From: Leishmania martiniquensis
Taxonomy: Eukaryota; Euglenozoa; Kinetoplastea; Trypanosomatida; Trypanosomatidae
Direction: 5' to 3'
Length of the DNA: 64,000 nt
NCBI RefSeq assembly: GCF_017916325.1
Contig: NC_090165.1
Coordinates: forward strand, 1,279,501 to 1,343,500
In this document: positions 40,965 through 51,856 of the stretch, piece after piece
Position numbering within the stretch: the first letter of the stretch is position 1
Layout of the letters: every line of letters begins with the position of its first letter
Made by a program: the position numbers and the translations under genes
The notes under the pieces: model-generated
The model's input: the letters and a program-made list of their open reading frames with translations, nothing else
Database searches by the model: none
What the model was told of the DNA's origin: nothing

Positions 40965-41675
40965 ATGCCGATGCGAGCTCGTCCATCCAAGACGCCGGCG
41001 CAGGTTCGCTTAGCCGAGGTCGTTTCGGCCTATGTTCAGCATCTGATGCTCGTGCAGGCATCCAGCTGCGACGAGGCTGTCCTTGACAGAACTGTGATCC
41101 CCCCACCGAACGACAAATACCCTTCGCACGATTTTTTCTGCGCCACTCACGCACCGCCGATTTCGGTGGAGAAGTACACAGATCGCCTCGTGACTTACAT
41201 GCACTGCTCACCCGAGGTATTTGTCTTTGCTCTCGCCTACCTGAGGAGGCTCGTGCGTAGTGGATTTCCTGTGCACGCTCGGTCTATTCATCGCCTTCTG
41301 CTAACAGCGGTTCTAGTGGCTCTGAAGTGTAGAGACGATGCGTACTACCAAATGAGTTTCTACGCTGAAGTTGGCGGGGTTACTCCAAAGGACTTGTGCA
41401 CAATGGAGATTCGCTTTCTTTCCGACTTGATCCACTTTGAGGGTGAGGTATCGCTGGCAGATTACCACGCCGTCATGGAAGACATCACACGCGTGACGCA
41501 GCGGCGTGCTATGACTAAAAGCCTAAGCCACGATTCGGACTTGTTCAACCAATGCGACCTGTCCGCCGAGGACTCGACCTCCTCAACTCCAGGCGGTCTT
41601 GTAAGCCCGCAAGACACTGACGACGCCTTAACACGATCGTGGACAAGCGAATGCGAGCTGTTTCGGGCCCGCTAA
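40965..41675 (+). CDS. PHO80-like cyclin
   Basis: A 236-residue protein. Residues about 60-170 form one PHO80-type cyclin box: SVEKYTDRLVTYMHCSPEVFVFALAYLRRL, then the SIHRLLLTAVLVALKCRDDAYY helix region with the conserved Lys in ALKC, and a VTPKDLCTMEIRFLSDL helix. These helices normally bind a cyclin-dependent kinase. T. brucei has several PHO80-like cyclins, including CYC2, needed for G1 progression, so a G1 role is possible, but I cannot say which paralogue this is. The C-terminal 65 residues are Ser/Thr/Asp-rich and likely disordered. An ACC ATG context supports the start. Confidence 0.9.
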   Translation: MPMRARPSKTPAQVRLAEVVSAYVQHLMLVQASSCDEAVLDRTVIPPPNDKYPSHDFFCATHAPPISVEKYTDRLVTYMHCSPEVFVFALAYLRRLVRSGFPVHARSIHRLLLTAVLVALKCRDDAYYQMSFYAEVGGVTPKDLCTMEIRFLSDLIHFEGEVSLADYHAVMEDITRVTQRRAMTKSLSHDSDLFNQCDLSAEDSTSSTPGGLVSPQDTDDALTRSWTSECELFRAR

Positions 41676-43041
41676 GCTGACTGTCGGTCGCCTCCTCCTG
41701 ATCGATCAGAGTTGATGGTACGAACACACACACACACACACATACGCCCACCTGTTCGTAACAAGAAAGGGGAAGGCAAGCACGAGTCGTCAACAGAGGG
41801 ATCCGATGAGACGCCTGCTTTCCTGGAGCTTTTTAAAAATTAAGCCTTACCGCGGACGGCACGACGGCGGAGGTTTTCGAAAACGCGTTCGTTCTGCCAG
41901 AGGACTTCGGTTGAACTCCGCTCTACCCTGTCTCTCGCAGGCCGATCGCTTTTTGCGAACCGGTAGGGAACGCTCGCGGCGGTGTGGGTCCGACTCCGTC
42001 TTCTAAACTCGGCTTCCGCGTCAAAGTTCCCTTGCCGTTCACCCTGCAGATCGCTCCACATCTGCTCACATTCCGCCGGTTTCCACGTCTTGCATGCCCC
42101 TCTGCAGCTCAAATTCCTGACACGAGTAGGCAACTAGCGCCGGGTGAGCAGATGTTGAGCGACGGTGGCACGTTGACTGAGGCGGGCATCGTACAGATAT
42201 GGCCACTGGCATGCTTCACGACGACACGATGCTACTCCGGGCCTGACCACCGACCAGCGTAGTCGACACATCGCTTTGGCTTACCCAACGTCGTAGAATG
42301 CTGCACCAAACACCTGCCAGAGGCGGACCCAAGTCGGCCGTGGTAGAAGAAGCACGATTCCTACCGCACGTAGTTGGGCTATCGACCGCTGAGCTGTTGT
42401 AACAACGTACGCCTAGTTCCTTAGTGTCAGCGGCGGGAAGGAAAAAACGAACAGGTACGCCGCCATATTCTCCCAACGTCCCATGCCCTTTTGTTCTTCT
42501 CTTTCTGTGTAGCTTGGCAATGCCAACGCTTGTCTGGTCGTGCCCTACACGAAAAGAAAGGGCTCCAGTGCATCGCGCCTGAGAAAGCGCAAGCCTCTCG
42601 AGCGCACATTTTTCTTACTCCTTCGCATCTATGTGTGCCGGGGGAGTGCAGTTCGCTGGTTCGAGAATTTCTTTTCCCTTTTTGGTCTTCTAAAAGGCTA
42701 AACCCACAACCGTGATAGTTTTTGATGTATTTTCTTTGTTTCGCCCTCCTCCCCCCTTTCTCACTTACCACACTACGTGCCGATCGCCATCTAATGTCAT
42801 CAGCACTTTTATCCCTCTCTTGCGAAAGTGTTCATTTCCTTTTGTTCTTCCCTCCAGTCTTTCTTTCATTTAGTGGATCCATTTCTTTGTTTTTTTCTTT
42901 GTGACTCACTTGTAATGTACACCCTCCGTTTGTTTCTCCATTGTGCTCTAATTCTCTCGTCTTAAACCTTTTATTTCCTCCCTTTGTGGCCATAGCCTTC
43001 CCTCCGCTGTTAGACAGCAACACCCCAGCGCCAGTGCTGAA
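41676..43041 (+). other. Intergenic, no supported gene
   Basis: Contains an (AC)n microsatellite at about 41724-41743 and T-rich blocks at 42720-42900. It leads into long repeat B. No gene was recognised. Confidence 0.6.
41724..41743. repeat. (AC)n microsatellite
   Basis: About ten AC dinucleotides just downstream of the cyclin gene. Confidence 0.9.
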
Positions 43042-44109
43042 GCTGCACGCAGCCTGCGAACGGCTCCCAGGTACGCCTGCTGGGGTCCCTTGGTGAAAAG
43101 TCAGAGGCCAGGGCGTCTGCGGTGCCTGAGAGACGTGTGCGGTCGCGCTGCCGCCGGAACCGGCTCACTGCGAAAGGCGCCGACGATGAAGCGGCTGCGC
43201 GGACGGCTTCTTCTGTAGTTGCTGCGTCGCGGTGGTGCTGAGCGCGATCGTGGACCGTCACCTGCGCTGTGCGCAGCGGAATGGCGTGTGGCGTCCCGGC
43301 GCCAGACGACGTTGGCTCGCCCTGTTTCTCGACGAGTCCTCTAGAGTGATTTGTGCTCTGTGAGGGGGGGTGCGTCGGGGAGGGCGCTTCGGCGCGTGCC
43401 CGTAAGCGATTTGGTCCCCCGGGCTGTGCGCGTGCGGCGACTCTCCGCAACCGCGGCGCTGCCCTACGCGCTGTGGACAGACGGTGCAGGGGAGGCGGAC
43501 GTGGAGTCAGCCAGCGGCCGCGCTGGGTGCACCGCGACCACACGGCCGCATGCCTGGCGACACGAGGCTGCGGTCCCCTTTGCGGCGGCCACTGCGCGGG
43601 ATGTGAAGCAAGGGGTGCGGGTGCATGGATCGCAGCGACGACAGCAGGACCGTCCGAGGCACAGACGAGCAGGTGCGGTGGCTGCGGCGGCCGCGGCCCC
43701 CCTCTTTCTCTCTCTCGTGGCGCTGGGCACATGCCCCATGCGCGTGGCGCACCCTCTGCTGTCACAGGCGTGCGGACATCGGTGGAGGCGGAGCGCCCCT
43801 GGCTGCCGCTGGGCCATGGCAGCGTCCCGCCTCCCGCGGCGCGTGCGGGGGCCCGGCAGCGTGCCGAGGGCGCCGCGAACAGGACAGTTGGGCGCTGCAG
43901 CCTGGCACGCGAGAAGCCCCCGCCAGCGTATCGTTGGGTGCCGCGGCTTGAGGGGACCGAGGGCGGACGGCGGCGTGCAGCCGCCCAGCGCGGCGCGTGT
44001 GTGAAGGCGGGCCGACGCGCCCTTGACGGCCCGGAGGTTGCCGTGGTGCACAGTCAGCAGCGGGTGAGCTGCGGAGGTGTGCAGATAGAGGGGTGATAGG
44101 CTTTGGGTT
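43042..44109 (+). repeat. Long modular GC-rich repeat, copy B (about 1.07 kb)
   Basis: Same element as copies A and C but begins about 35 bp later, at GCACGCAGCCTGCG. The first block (TGCCGTACCTTCTCTCTCTG) is absent, so it is slightly 5'-truncated. The 3' end is the same as in copy A (through CTTTGGGT at 44109). Flanks are unrelated to those of A and C. Confidence 0.9.
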
Positions 44110-45904
44110 CAACGAACACGTTTGGTAGGGTGGCGATGGTTAAAGTTCTTCATTCTGTTAGGTGATGTCATGCACACGCAGATGGTGCCCTCTGGACGAT
44201 TTTGTATGAAAGTGATCATGGCGTTTTCATCGGTCATGTGAAGGGCAGAAACGATTTCGATGGAAGGCTCCGTAGTAGAAGGAGCGAAACGCTGATAGAC
44301 CGTCGTTCTCGCTTGTGGATTGTGAATTGAAGACGCCGTGCCAATGTGAAAGCTTTTGTATAATGGGCACTTCTTGGAGGTGCTATCCCCAAGTCTGGCC
44401 GCATCGACAGGTGCGTTTTTTTTTTTTTGAGAAGCTGGAGGCCTTTCGTTCTTACTTGCCCTCTGTAGCTCATTAACGAAATGGTGTCGCATCACTGCGC
44501 TTATTCGGCAAAGCTTCCGTCAATTTCGTTGCAGGCTCACCTGCTCTTTGTTGCCGGTGACGGCGGGACCTTTTCGCTGGATTCGGCTATCTTAACTGTT
44601 TTAGCTTCCGTTATTAGTTTTTGTTTTAACTTCCCACTTTTTTCGTCCGTCAATTTCCTTTGCTCACTTTTTGTAACTTCTCAGTAGCGCTCCGTTGGAG
44701 CTGCATTTCGGTAGTTCCATAACATTTTTTTTCCGTCGCGCCGGCCTTGTCGCAAACGGGGACGTTCGCTCAACAGTCCTTTGTTGGCTGTGTGTGATTG
44801 GCTAGCAGGCGCGTGATGGCGTCGTTTCTCTTTTTTGCCCTTTTCCAATTCGGTGTACGTTATTCATCTGCTTCATTTTTTTAGCCGCTCTGCTGTCCAT
44901 TAAACATTATCTTTTTTTTTTCCGAGGAGGGGTAACTCTTGTCACTGAAGCTGGCAAACATTTACTGTGGTTCACAGCCGATCATCCAACCTCCGCTTTT
45001 CTGTCCTCAAAGACCACCTTTTTTTCTCTACTTTTGGGGCTTTCAGAGTCCTTTGTTATTTTTTTTTCCAGTTTGGTTGGCGTTTCTGTTTCATGATAGA
45101 AGCAAATTCGTCAAGTCTTTTCACCACATCATTTCCCCATGCGCGCTTGTCTTCTTGCGGTCACTGTTTTTTTTTCTCTCTATTTCTCTCCTGTTCTTCG
45201 TATGTCTGTGGGTGCCTCCGCCTCTTTCGGCTTCCCCCTTTTCTTGCGCTGTCGCGCCCGGGCAGTAATTTTTTTTTTCGTGTGCTTCTCCCCCTCGCTT
45301 TTTTTTTCCTGTTGTCGTTTCCCATCCCACTTCCCCTCTCCCCCTCCCCGAGTACGCCGTCGTATCTTCTTACGCCTTTTTCTGGTGCGCGTCGTCTTAT
45401 TGCTTTCCTTTTTTGTGCCTGTTTGCACCACAGCTTTTTTCTACCTTGTTTGCCGCACTTGTCACCGCCTTTCAGTGGAGGCGAGAAAGGGAGCGGGGCC
45501 TTCGTGTTTCAGCTTCGTTCTTGAATTCTTCATTTTATTTGTTTCTTGCTGAGTCATGCTCCCGCTTTCCGTTCGCGTGCTGAAACTCCTCTGATCGTCC
45601 TTCTCTTATCAATAGACTATCCAATAGGGAGGTTACGGAACTCGTGCGAAGGCGATCGTGCTCAACGCACCTGCTCCCTTTCCCGTTGGACACAGGAAAA
45701 AAGGTCTTGAGAAAGGGAAGGACCTAGCACCTGCAGGACAACTGTGGACATATGCTGGAACGTGCAAGGCAGAGGTCTGCTACGTTTCTCCTCTCTTCCT
45801 CTGCTTCATCTTTTCTATCTTCTTTTTTTTCCTGCCGCGTTCGTGTCGTGACTCGTTTCTCGCTGCTTTGGATTTCGCTCTTACGCTACAGGATGCATTC
45901 GCTA

Positions 45905-45918
45905 TTATATATATATAT
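45905..45918. repeat. (TA)n microsatellite
   Basis: Alternating TA run of about 14 bases. Confidence 0.85.
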
Positions 45919-46064
45919 TTTTTCAGCTGCCCGGCTCTTTACTTCGCGCACTGACACGCAAACGGTTTCTTACGTCCGCATGCTCACTTTGGTACTCTTT
46001 TGAGCCGTTTCTCTGCTAACCCTCGCGAGCGTGTAAACCGCAAGCAGTAGGGGGAGCGGAGCAT

Positions 46065-46078
46065 AATATATATATATA
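46065..46078. repeat. (TA)n microsatellite
   Basis: A second alternating TA run, about 150 bases after the first. Confidence 0.85.
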
Positions 46079-46604
46079 ACATGATAAAACTTGTACGTCG
46101 TCGGCATCGCCCTCCATTCCTTCCCTCATCCCTCTTCCCGTGGGCGACGCAGTGTCTTTTACCCAGTAGCGTGGAACGCTCTGCCACACCGGGTCTCGGC
46201 GTTGCTGCTCAGGATCAGAAGGTTCACTCAGAATGAGGTGCACCGATATTCCGAGATCTTACGTCATGACCTCCTCACGGCGGAAATGGTCCCCTTCTCT
46301 CCGGGCACTCGATACACTTATGTCGCTCTCTTTTTCCTTGCCCATACTCCCTCGTGACGGCACATTCAGACTTCCACGACGCCAGATTGAGGCCTCTCTC
46401 CGTTTCTTGGAACAGATCTGCGCCCACACCGGCACCCGCGTACTTAGTAGTGGACCCCCCAAATATAATTCCAGTTGGCCCTCTCTGTCATTTCTTATGG
46501 CTCGCCGCTTTGTGTGGATTCCTCTAAAGATTCTAGCACTGCCTCTTTCTTGAAAGGTGTGTGTGTGTCTTCCTTCGCTTGCCTCGCTGCTTGAGCGGGC
46601 AGAC

Positions 46605-48272
46605 ATGCCCACAGGGTTCGAGGTTTATCCGCTGACGGCGCCGCACAAAGAGGTGGTCATCAACGAGTCTTTGATTCGTTGCGGTATATCATTTAAGCCA
46701 TCGTTTACGACCGAGGAAGATCGAGTTCGTGTCGTGGGAAATCAGGAAAAAGCACTTTGTGAGGAGAAAGTTGAGAGGGAAGCCGCGTGCATCGCGCTAG
46801 AAAATGTGCAAACTCTTTTTCTTTCGTTTCGCGGCATCGAGCGTCTCGAAAACCTGAGTTCCCTGCGCTCGCTGACAGTGCTTCATCTGGACAACAACAG
46901 AATCCGCCGTATAGAAAACCTGGAAAGCCTCACGCACCTTGAGTGGTTGGACTTGAGCTACAACGCTATTGAAGTGATTGAGGGGCTGGGGGCGTTGCAG
47001 CACCTCAGCTGCCTGTCTCTGTACGCGAACAAAATAACGTCACTAGACGGGCTGACGTGCTTGCCAAAGCTGAACACACTCAGCCTTGGCCGAAACCCGC
47101 TGGAGAACATAGATGAGACACTGCATCATCTACACCACCTACCCTGCCTACAGGTCTTAACGCTGAAAGAATGCCCGTTAGCGATGGTGCCCAACTACCG
47201 ATCTAGAGTACTTGCGTTCGTACGCGGGCTGAAGTTTTTTGATGGGCAGCTGGTGAAGAAAGGCGAGGCCGCGAAGGCGCGTGAGGCGTTCCGGGAGAAT
47301 CTGCTGGCGGTAGATGAGGAAGACGAAGCTCGTGCCGCTGCAGCGAAGGCGCTGGCAGAAGAGGAGATGGTAGCGTTGTCTTATCAGCAGTACAACTGCC
47401 CGAACGATTTGACGCTCTTTGACGAGCTGCTTCACCTCGACCCTGAAGGTCGCAATATGGAAGCGATCCTCCGAAGCGAGGTAGTGTTTCCAGTTGCCAA
47501 GGACCCACTGGACCGGTATCAGACAGAGTTCAACGAGCAGGTCAAGCAGCTCACCACCGTCATGAAGGGCATCTTTGAGCGACGTGAGGCTGACGACGCG
47601 GCCTATCGCGAGGCCGTCGCCTACACACTGCGCCAAAGCGCCGCTGCATCGCGGACCTCCATGCAAAATTTCGAGGCGCTCCTGAAGAAGCACATTGTAA
47701 GAGGTGTCGCCCAGCAGCCGCTCGGGGCTGCAAAGCGACTCGCATCTCACGTGCACAGGTCGCTGCACGCGGCGCTGGAGAACCTGAGGCAAGAACTATT
47801 AGAGCAAGAGGCTCATCAGTATGACGTGCTCGAGGTGCTGCACAGCAACACGATCGCAAAGTGGAAGGCAGATGCAGTTGAGGTGGTGCTGCAGAGCCAC
47901 TTCGAAGTGCTCCTTCGCCTCGAGGCAGACTTTCAGGTGACGGTGCGGCACATCTTTGACGCGGTTTTTGAGCAGCAGCGCAAAGGAGACGGTGCAGAGC
48001 GAACGTTTCTGTTCGCCGGTCAGGACGACGCCATGCTCGCCTTTCTGGAGAACAAGGAAGAGTATCAGCGCACGGTGAACGAGTGGTACGAAATGCGGCG
48101 CAAACGCCTGGAGGAGCTTGAGATGCACCATCTGAAGGCTGAGGAGACCTTGCTGACCACCCGTGCAAACTCTATTATGTCGGCTGAGCAGGAACGCCAC
48201 CGAAGACGCGTGCATGAGGTGTGCCAATATGTAAAGGAGATGTCGGACACGATCGAAGGATGTGATGCTTGA
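46605..48272 (+). CDS. Leucine-rich repeat coiled-coil protein, DRC3-like (dynein regulatory complex)
   Basis: A 555-residue protein. Residues about 66-190 contain five or six SDS22-type LRRs with L-x-LDL-x-x-N-x-I spacing (LHLDNNRI, LDLSYNAI, LSLYANKI, LSLGRNPL), capped by an LRRcap-like YRSRVLAFVRGLKFFDG segment. The rest is helical and Glu/Ala-rich with long coiled coils. An N-terminal LRR block plus a C-terminal coiled coil of this length is the layout of DRC3 (LRRC48), a nexin-dynein regulatory complex subunit on axonemal doublet microtubules that helps control flagellar beat. Other axonemal LRR proteins share the pattern, so the subunit assignment is probable rather than certain. The ATG at 46605 fits; 16 earlier in-frame codons are leader-like. 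Confidence 0.85.
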   Translation: MPTGFEVYPLTAPHKEVVINESLIRCGISFKPSFTTEEDRVRVVGNQEKALCEEKVEREAACIALENVQTLFLSFRGIERLENLSSLRSLTVLHLDNNRIRRIENLESLTHLEWLDLSYNAIEVIEGLGALQHLSCLSLYANKITSLDGLTCLPKLNTLSLGRNPLENIDETLHHLHHLPCLQVLTLKECPLAMVPNYRSRVLAFVRGLKFFDGQLVKKGEAAKAREAFRENLLAVDEEDEARAAAAKALAEEEMVALSYQQYNCPNDLTLFDELLHLDPEGRNMEAILRSEVVFPVAKDPLDRYQTEFNEQVKQLTTVMKGIFERREADDAAYREAVAYTLRQSAAASRTSMQNFEALLKKHIVRGVAQQPLGAAKRLASHVHRSLHAALENLRQELLEQEAHQYDVLEVLHSNTIAKWKADAVEVVLQSHFEVLLRLEADFQVTVRHIFDAVFEQQRKGDGAERTFLFAGQDDAMLAFLENKEEYQRTVNEWYEMRRKRLEELEMHHLKAEETLLTTRANSIMSAEQERHRRRVHEVCQYVKEMSDTIEGCDA

Positions 48273-49219
48273 AGAAACGGGGCTTCGCTCTACTCATCTA
48301 CAGCAGCAGAGGCGCATGCTGGCCTTCTTCACTAGCCGCCGGATAACTGCCGTCTTAGCGCCTTGGATGCTCATGTGGAACCCTGATGACTATCGTGTAC
48401 TCGGCAAATACACCGTCGTGCGCGCCTGCATGCACTCTCTCCTCGGAGCACATCTACTTTCCCTTGCCGCTGCCTGATCCTGCCCTTTCCTCATTTTCAC
48501 TTCGCGGGCGCCTGCCCCTCATTTTCCTTCCTCTCGATATGTGCAATGTACATTAGAACGCGTCTCCTGCTTCCCTCACCTCCAACTGTATTTTGGTGTG
48601 CCGCAAGGAAATGCGTCCCAGCACGAGGCGGACTCCGTGCAGGGTCCCCAAACATCCAAGGGCGGACCCCCCCTCCCCTTCCCTTCCACAGGGCTGTGAA
48701 ACCGGAGAGAAACCCAGGCACCGTCGGGTATGCGGCCTCTCATCTTTCTCCTTGAATGTTCAAGCGATCAAGTAGAGAGAGAGGTACCGACCGCCGTGCG
48801 TTTTCCGTGACGCAACCATGTGTTGCTGCCTCTCTATCACCGTTCATCGCTCAACGTTTCCGTGAGGTCTCGGGTCTTTTCTGTACCCTTGGTGTGCCTC
48901 TATGACGTCCCTATATCCTTTCTCCCCCAGCTCAACGATGTTTCGCAACCCTTTGATGTGCGAGACGCACGGTCTTGTGGAGCCTCTGCACTCGCGGTGG
49001 CGCACTGACCTGCCCGGCCTTGTCGTCATGCTATCCCTGTCAGTTTCACTCGCTCTGTGCTTTTCTCTTTTCTCGCGGTGTTTCGACTTCTTTCTCCTCT
49101 TCACACACTTTGTCTCTCTCCACGTGGGTGCTGTGCGCCATACGACCGCCCCTTCCGTTTGCTTATGTGGTTGCTCCAACGCCACTCCAGAAGTCAGCGT
49201 AGTCTTAGGGCCGCAAACA
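48273..49219 (+). other. Intergenic, no supported gene
   Basis: 3' flank of the LRR gene and a leader rich in T/C (about 49050-49125), with candidate acceptor AGs at about 49189-49190 before eL15. No gene was recognised. Confidence 0.6.
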
Positions 49220-49834
49220 ATGGGTGCGTTTATGTACTTGAACGAGCTGTGGAAGAAGAAGTCTTCCGATGTGATGCGCTTCATCCAGCGCATCCGCTCG
49301 TGGGAGTTCCGCCATCAGCACACAGTGGTGCGCCTGCGCCGCCCAACGCGCCCGGAGAAGGCCCGCATGCTCGGCTACAAGACGAAGCAGGGCTTCTGCG
49401 TGTTCCGCGTGCGTGTGCGCCGTGGTGGTCGCAAGCGCCCGGTCCACAAGGGTATCACGTACGGTAAGCCCAAGACCAGCGGTGTGCTCGGCATGAAGCT
49501 GAACAAGAACAACCAGGCCATCGCGGAGCAGCGTCTGGGCAAGCGCTTCGGCAACCTGCGCGTTCTGAACTCGTACTGGGTGAACATGGACTCCACGTTC
49601 AAATGGTACGAGGTGATCGCCGTAGACCCGATGTGCAGGACCATCCGCCGAGACCCCCGCATCAACTGGATCGTCAACCCTGTGCACAAGCACCGTGAGC
49701 AGCGTGGCTTGACCTCTGCTGGCCGCAAGCACCGTGGTCTGCGCCACAAGGGTCACAAGGCCTCCAAGCTGCGCCCGTCGTACCGCGCTGCCTGGCGCCG
49801 CAACAACCGCATCGTGTTCCTGCGCAAGCGTTAA
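49220..49834 (+). CDS. RPL15: 60S ribosomal protein L15 (eL15)
   Basis: 204 residues, exactly the usual eukaryotic length. It starts [21 protein letters not shown] and carries the family blocks [23 protein letters not shown], a [18 protein letters not shown] segment, [10 protein letters not shown], the [15 protein letters not shown] region and a basic C-terminus ending FLRKR. It is an rRNA-binding protein buried in the large subunit. The frame is open upstream to 48902, but the family start is the ATG at 49220. Codons are strongly G/C-ending, fitting high expression. Confidence 0.98.
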   Translation: MGAFMYLNELWKKKSSDVMRFIQRIRSWEFRHQHTVVRLRRPTRPEKARMLGYKTKQGFCVFRVRVRRGGRKRPVHKGITYGKPKTSGVLGMKLNKNNQAIAEQRLGKRFGNLRVLNSYWVNMDSTFKWYEVIAVDPMCRTIRRDPRINWIVNPVHKHREQRGLTSAGRKHRGLRHKGHKASKLRPSYRAAWRRNNRIVFLRKR

Positions 49835-50721
49835 CTCGCTTTTTCATGCCGCTCAATATCGCACGCTCGCTTTCCTTTTTTTTCGTCCTTTCTTTTTCAT
49901 TTGGTGAAAACAAATCAACAACACCCAACGAAGTCAGCGGCAATGCTCGCTCTGCAGGGGATGAACCCACAGCGCCGCGGTACTGGGGACGAATCCTCTC
50001 TGACACCGAGAACATTTGCGGTTCCGTTTACTGCACTGCCTCATGCCCCCACAGGACCTCATCCGTGGATGCTACGGCCCCGCTTCTGTGGGTCTAGGTG
50101 TGCTGCTGCCATTGATTCAACATCGCTTGCCTCATTCCAAAGCCCAGTGTAGAAGGGACACGTTGGTCATAATGCTTGGACCCTCAACCCTCCTTCGACT
50201 CATGCGCCTTGTGCCTGTGAGGTTACACCATCGATGCCAATCTCTTCCTTGTCCGTTTTCCCCCCTCTCCCACCTGATTGCGTTGTGGTTCTGTTGAACT
50301 CTCTTCCGACATGCACGAACTCAAGCACCTACCTTTCGGCATTGCTCGCCACAGTTCGTATTTAAGGGACAGCCCTGCGCCTAAGTCTCCCCTCTTCACG
50401 ACTCTTTCCATCACTGCCGTAGGGGCACTCGGTGTCGCATCCGAGAAGACCACCTAGCGGACTGCAAACTACGACCGCGGGTCGTTTCGATTCTCTTTTG
50501 ACGTCTCCTCTCCCTTTCGGAACTGCGAGTCACGACCTGTGTCAGCGTTTCCTCTCCCTCTTTTCGATCGTGTCACGGCGTGCGGTGCTCTTATCGCGCA
50601 GGGCTCTCCCCCACGCCTCCTCGGATAGTCCCGTCCTCTGTTACCGGCACTGCGTACAGGGTAGAGGTGAGGATACATAAATCTCTATATATACCCCTTG
50701 TGCAACTCAACACGAGCCATA
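49835..50721 (+). other. Intergenic, no supported gene
   Basis: A T-rich run after eL15 (49860-49905) and C/T-rich blocks at 50240-50275 and 50500-50570 before the V-ATPase gene. No gene was recognised. Confidence 0.6.
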
Positions 50722-51396
50722 ATGCCAGTGGAAGCGGAAGTTCTCCCTACGCCAACGCGTCTGCCGCCGGATGACGCGATGTACGTGGTCGGTAGCGTTA
50801 TCCGCTACCTTCTCATCATCGTAGTCGTTCTCTTCGGTATCATACCTGCTTTGTGCGGCACCATGTTCCCGCCCTTTTCGGCGTTGTGGAGCATTCTGGC
50901 GGCTGTGTCGCCGTATGCATGGGCCTCGATGGGCACTGGCATCGGCATCTCACTTTCCATTGTGGGCGCCGCATGGGGCATCCTAACAAGTGGTGCGTCC
51001 ATCAGTGGTGCCGCTATCCGGGCTCCAGAGATCCGGAGCAAGAACCTTATCTCCATCATTTTCTGTGAGGCTGTCGCCATCTACGGCGTCATTCTCTCCA
51101 TCATCATGATGGGCAAAATTCAGGCAAGCAATGCCTCCGTTGCGAGTGGCAGCGACTACAGTTACGAAACCCGCGCTGGTGGCTATACCCTCTTCGCTGC
51201 CGGTGTCGCCGTCGGCATTGGAAACATGGCGTGCGGTATCGCTGTTGGCATTGTTGGCAGCAGCTGCGCCATTGCCGATGCGCACAGCAGCAGCCTGTTC
51301 GTGAAAGTGCTCGTAATTGAGATTTTCGCCTCGGCGCTTGGGATCTTTGCCGTTATCACGGGCATTCTGATGGCGCAGAAGGTGCAGATGAAGTAG
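50722..51396 (+). CDS. V-type H+-ATPase proteolipid subunit c'' (Vma16 type)
   Basis: A 224-residue membrane protein with five hydrophobic segments (about 24-48, 55-85, 110-135, 152-185, 195-220). The longer N-terminus with an extra helix distinguishes c'' from the four-helix subunit c. Glu116 (FCEAVAIYG) and Glu200 (VIEIFASALGIFAVI) lie in the membrane. The first corresponds to the proton-carrying glutamate of c''. The GIGISLSIVGAAWGI Gly-rich helix is typical of the c-ring. The protein works in the V0 rotor that acidifies acidocalcisomes, endosomes and lysosome-like organelles. The start is the ATG at 50722; eight earlier codons are leader-like. Confidence 0.93.
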   Translation: MPVEAEVLPTPTRLPPDDAMYVVGSVIRYLLIIVVVLFGIIPALCGTMFPPFSALWSILAAVSPYAWASMGTGIGISLSIVGAAWGILTSGASISGAAIRAPEIRSKNLISIIFCEAVAIYGVILSIIMMGKIQASNASVASGSDYSYETRAGGYTLFAAGVAVGIGNMACGIAVGIVGSSCAIADAHSSSLFVKVLVIEIFASALGIFAVITGILMAQKVQMK

Positions 51397-51622
51397 CTTG
51401 ACGGGGAAGAGACCGGAAAGAAAAAACGATAGGCGAGAGCGACAGTGGTGAAAACGGACAGGAGCTCTTAGTAAAACACAACATCTGTCGGCGGAGGAGA
51501 TGCGGATGGCACCTTTCTCCTCTCATGAGCATCTGCTGGGCAGTCGAGTGGCTCTGTTGCGTCGTGTTCTTTCTACGCTCCCGTAACGGAAGGTTCCTCC
51601 GGGCTATCGGCAGTGTTGTCTG
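51397..51622 (+). other. V-ATPase gene downstream flank
   Basis: Short non-coding flank. Pyrimidine bases near 51565-51600 and an AG near 51611 could serve the small ORF that follows. Confidence 0.45.
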
Positions 51623-51856
51623 ATGATTTGCTTTCTGTTCTCTTTTTGCCTATGGCTGGGGCTCGTGGCGTCGTGTGCGGGGGAGGAAAGGGGGTGGGAC
51701 GCTGTCTGTGAGCCCAATGGACAGGTACGTTCTAGGTGGTGGGCAGCCGCGCATGCCGGTGCGTGTGGGGCAGAGATGAATACATATCTGTTTGGTTTTG
51801 TGGTGGCCATTGCATTTACGATATTAGGCTTTGGCATCTGTGCGCTTCGCTCATGA
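51623..51856 (+). CDS. Small ORF: signal-like segment plus C-terminal membrane helix, 77 aa
   Basis: Not a recognised family. Residues 2-17 are strongly hydrophobic and followed by SCAGEE, like a signal peptide. The middle contains Cys and Trp residues. A second hydrophobic helix (about 55-75) ends close to a basic C-terminus. The layout suggests a tiny secretory-pathway membrane protein. Against it: no homologue recalled, mixed codon use, and a competing antisense frame (51604-51918). It could equally be part of the UTR between the V-ATPase and NTF2-like genes. Confidence 0.35.
   Translation: MICFLFSFCLWLGLVASCAGEERGWDAVCEPNGQVRSRWWAAAHAGACGAEMNTYLFGFVVAIAFTILGFGICALRS

Larger units (their letters stand above)
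44110..46604 (+). other. Long intergenic stretch (2.5 kb), T-rich, no supported gene
   Basis: The most T-rich part of the window, with many T runs (44410-44420, 44905-45010, 45060-45310) and two (TA)n microsatellites. Open frames here encode Phe/Leu/Ser-rich peptides from pyrimidine tracts and are rejected. Confidence 0.6.

Noticed and set aside
42650..42670. GGTTCGAGA, resembling a tRNA B box
   Set aside because: No A box at the right distance and no cloverleaf could be drawn.
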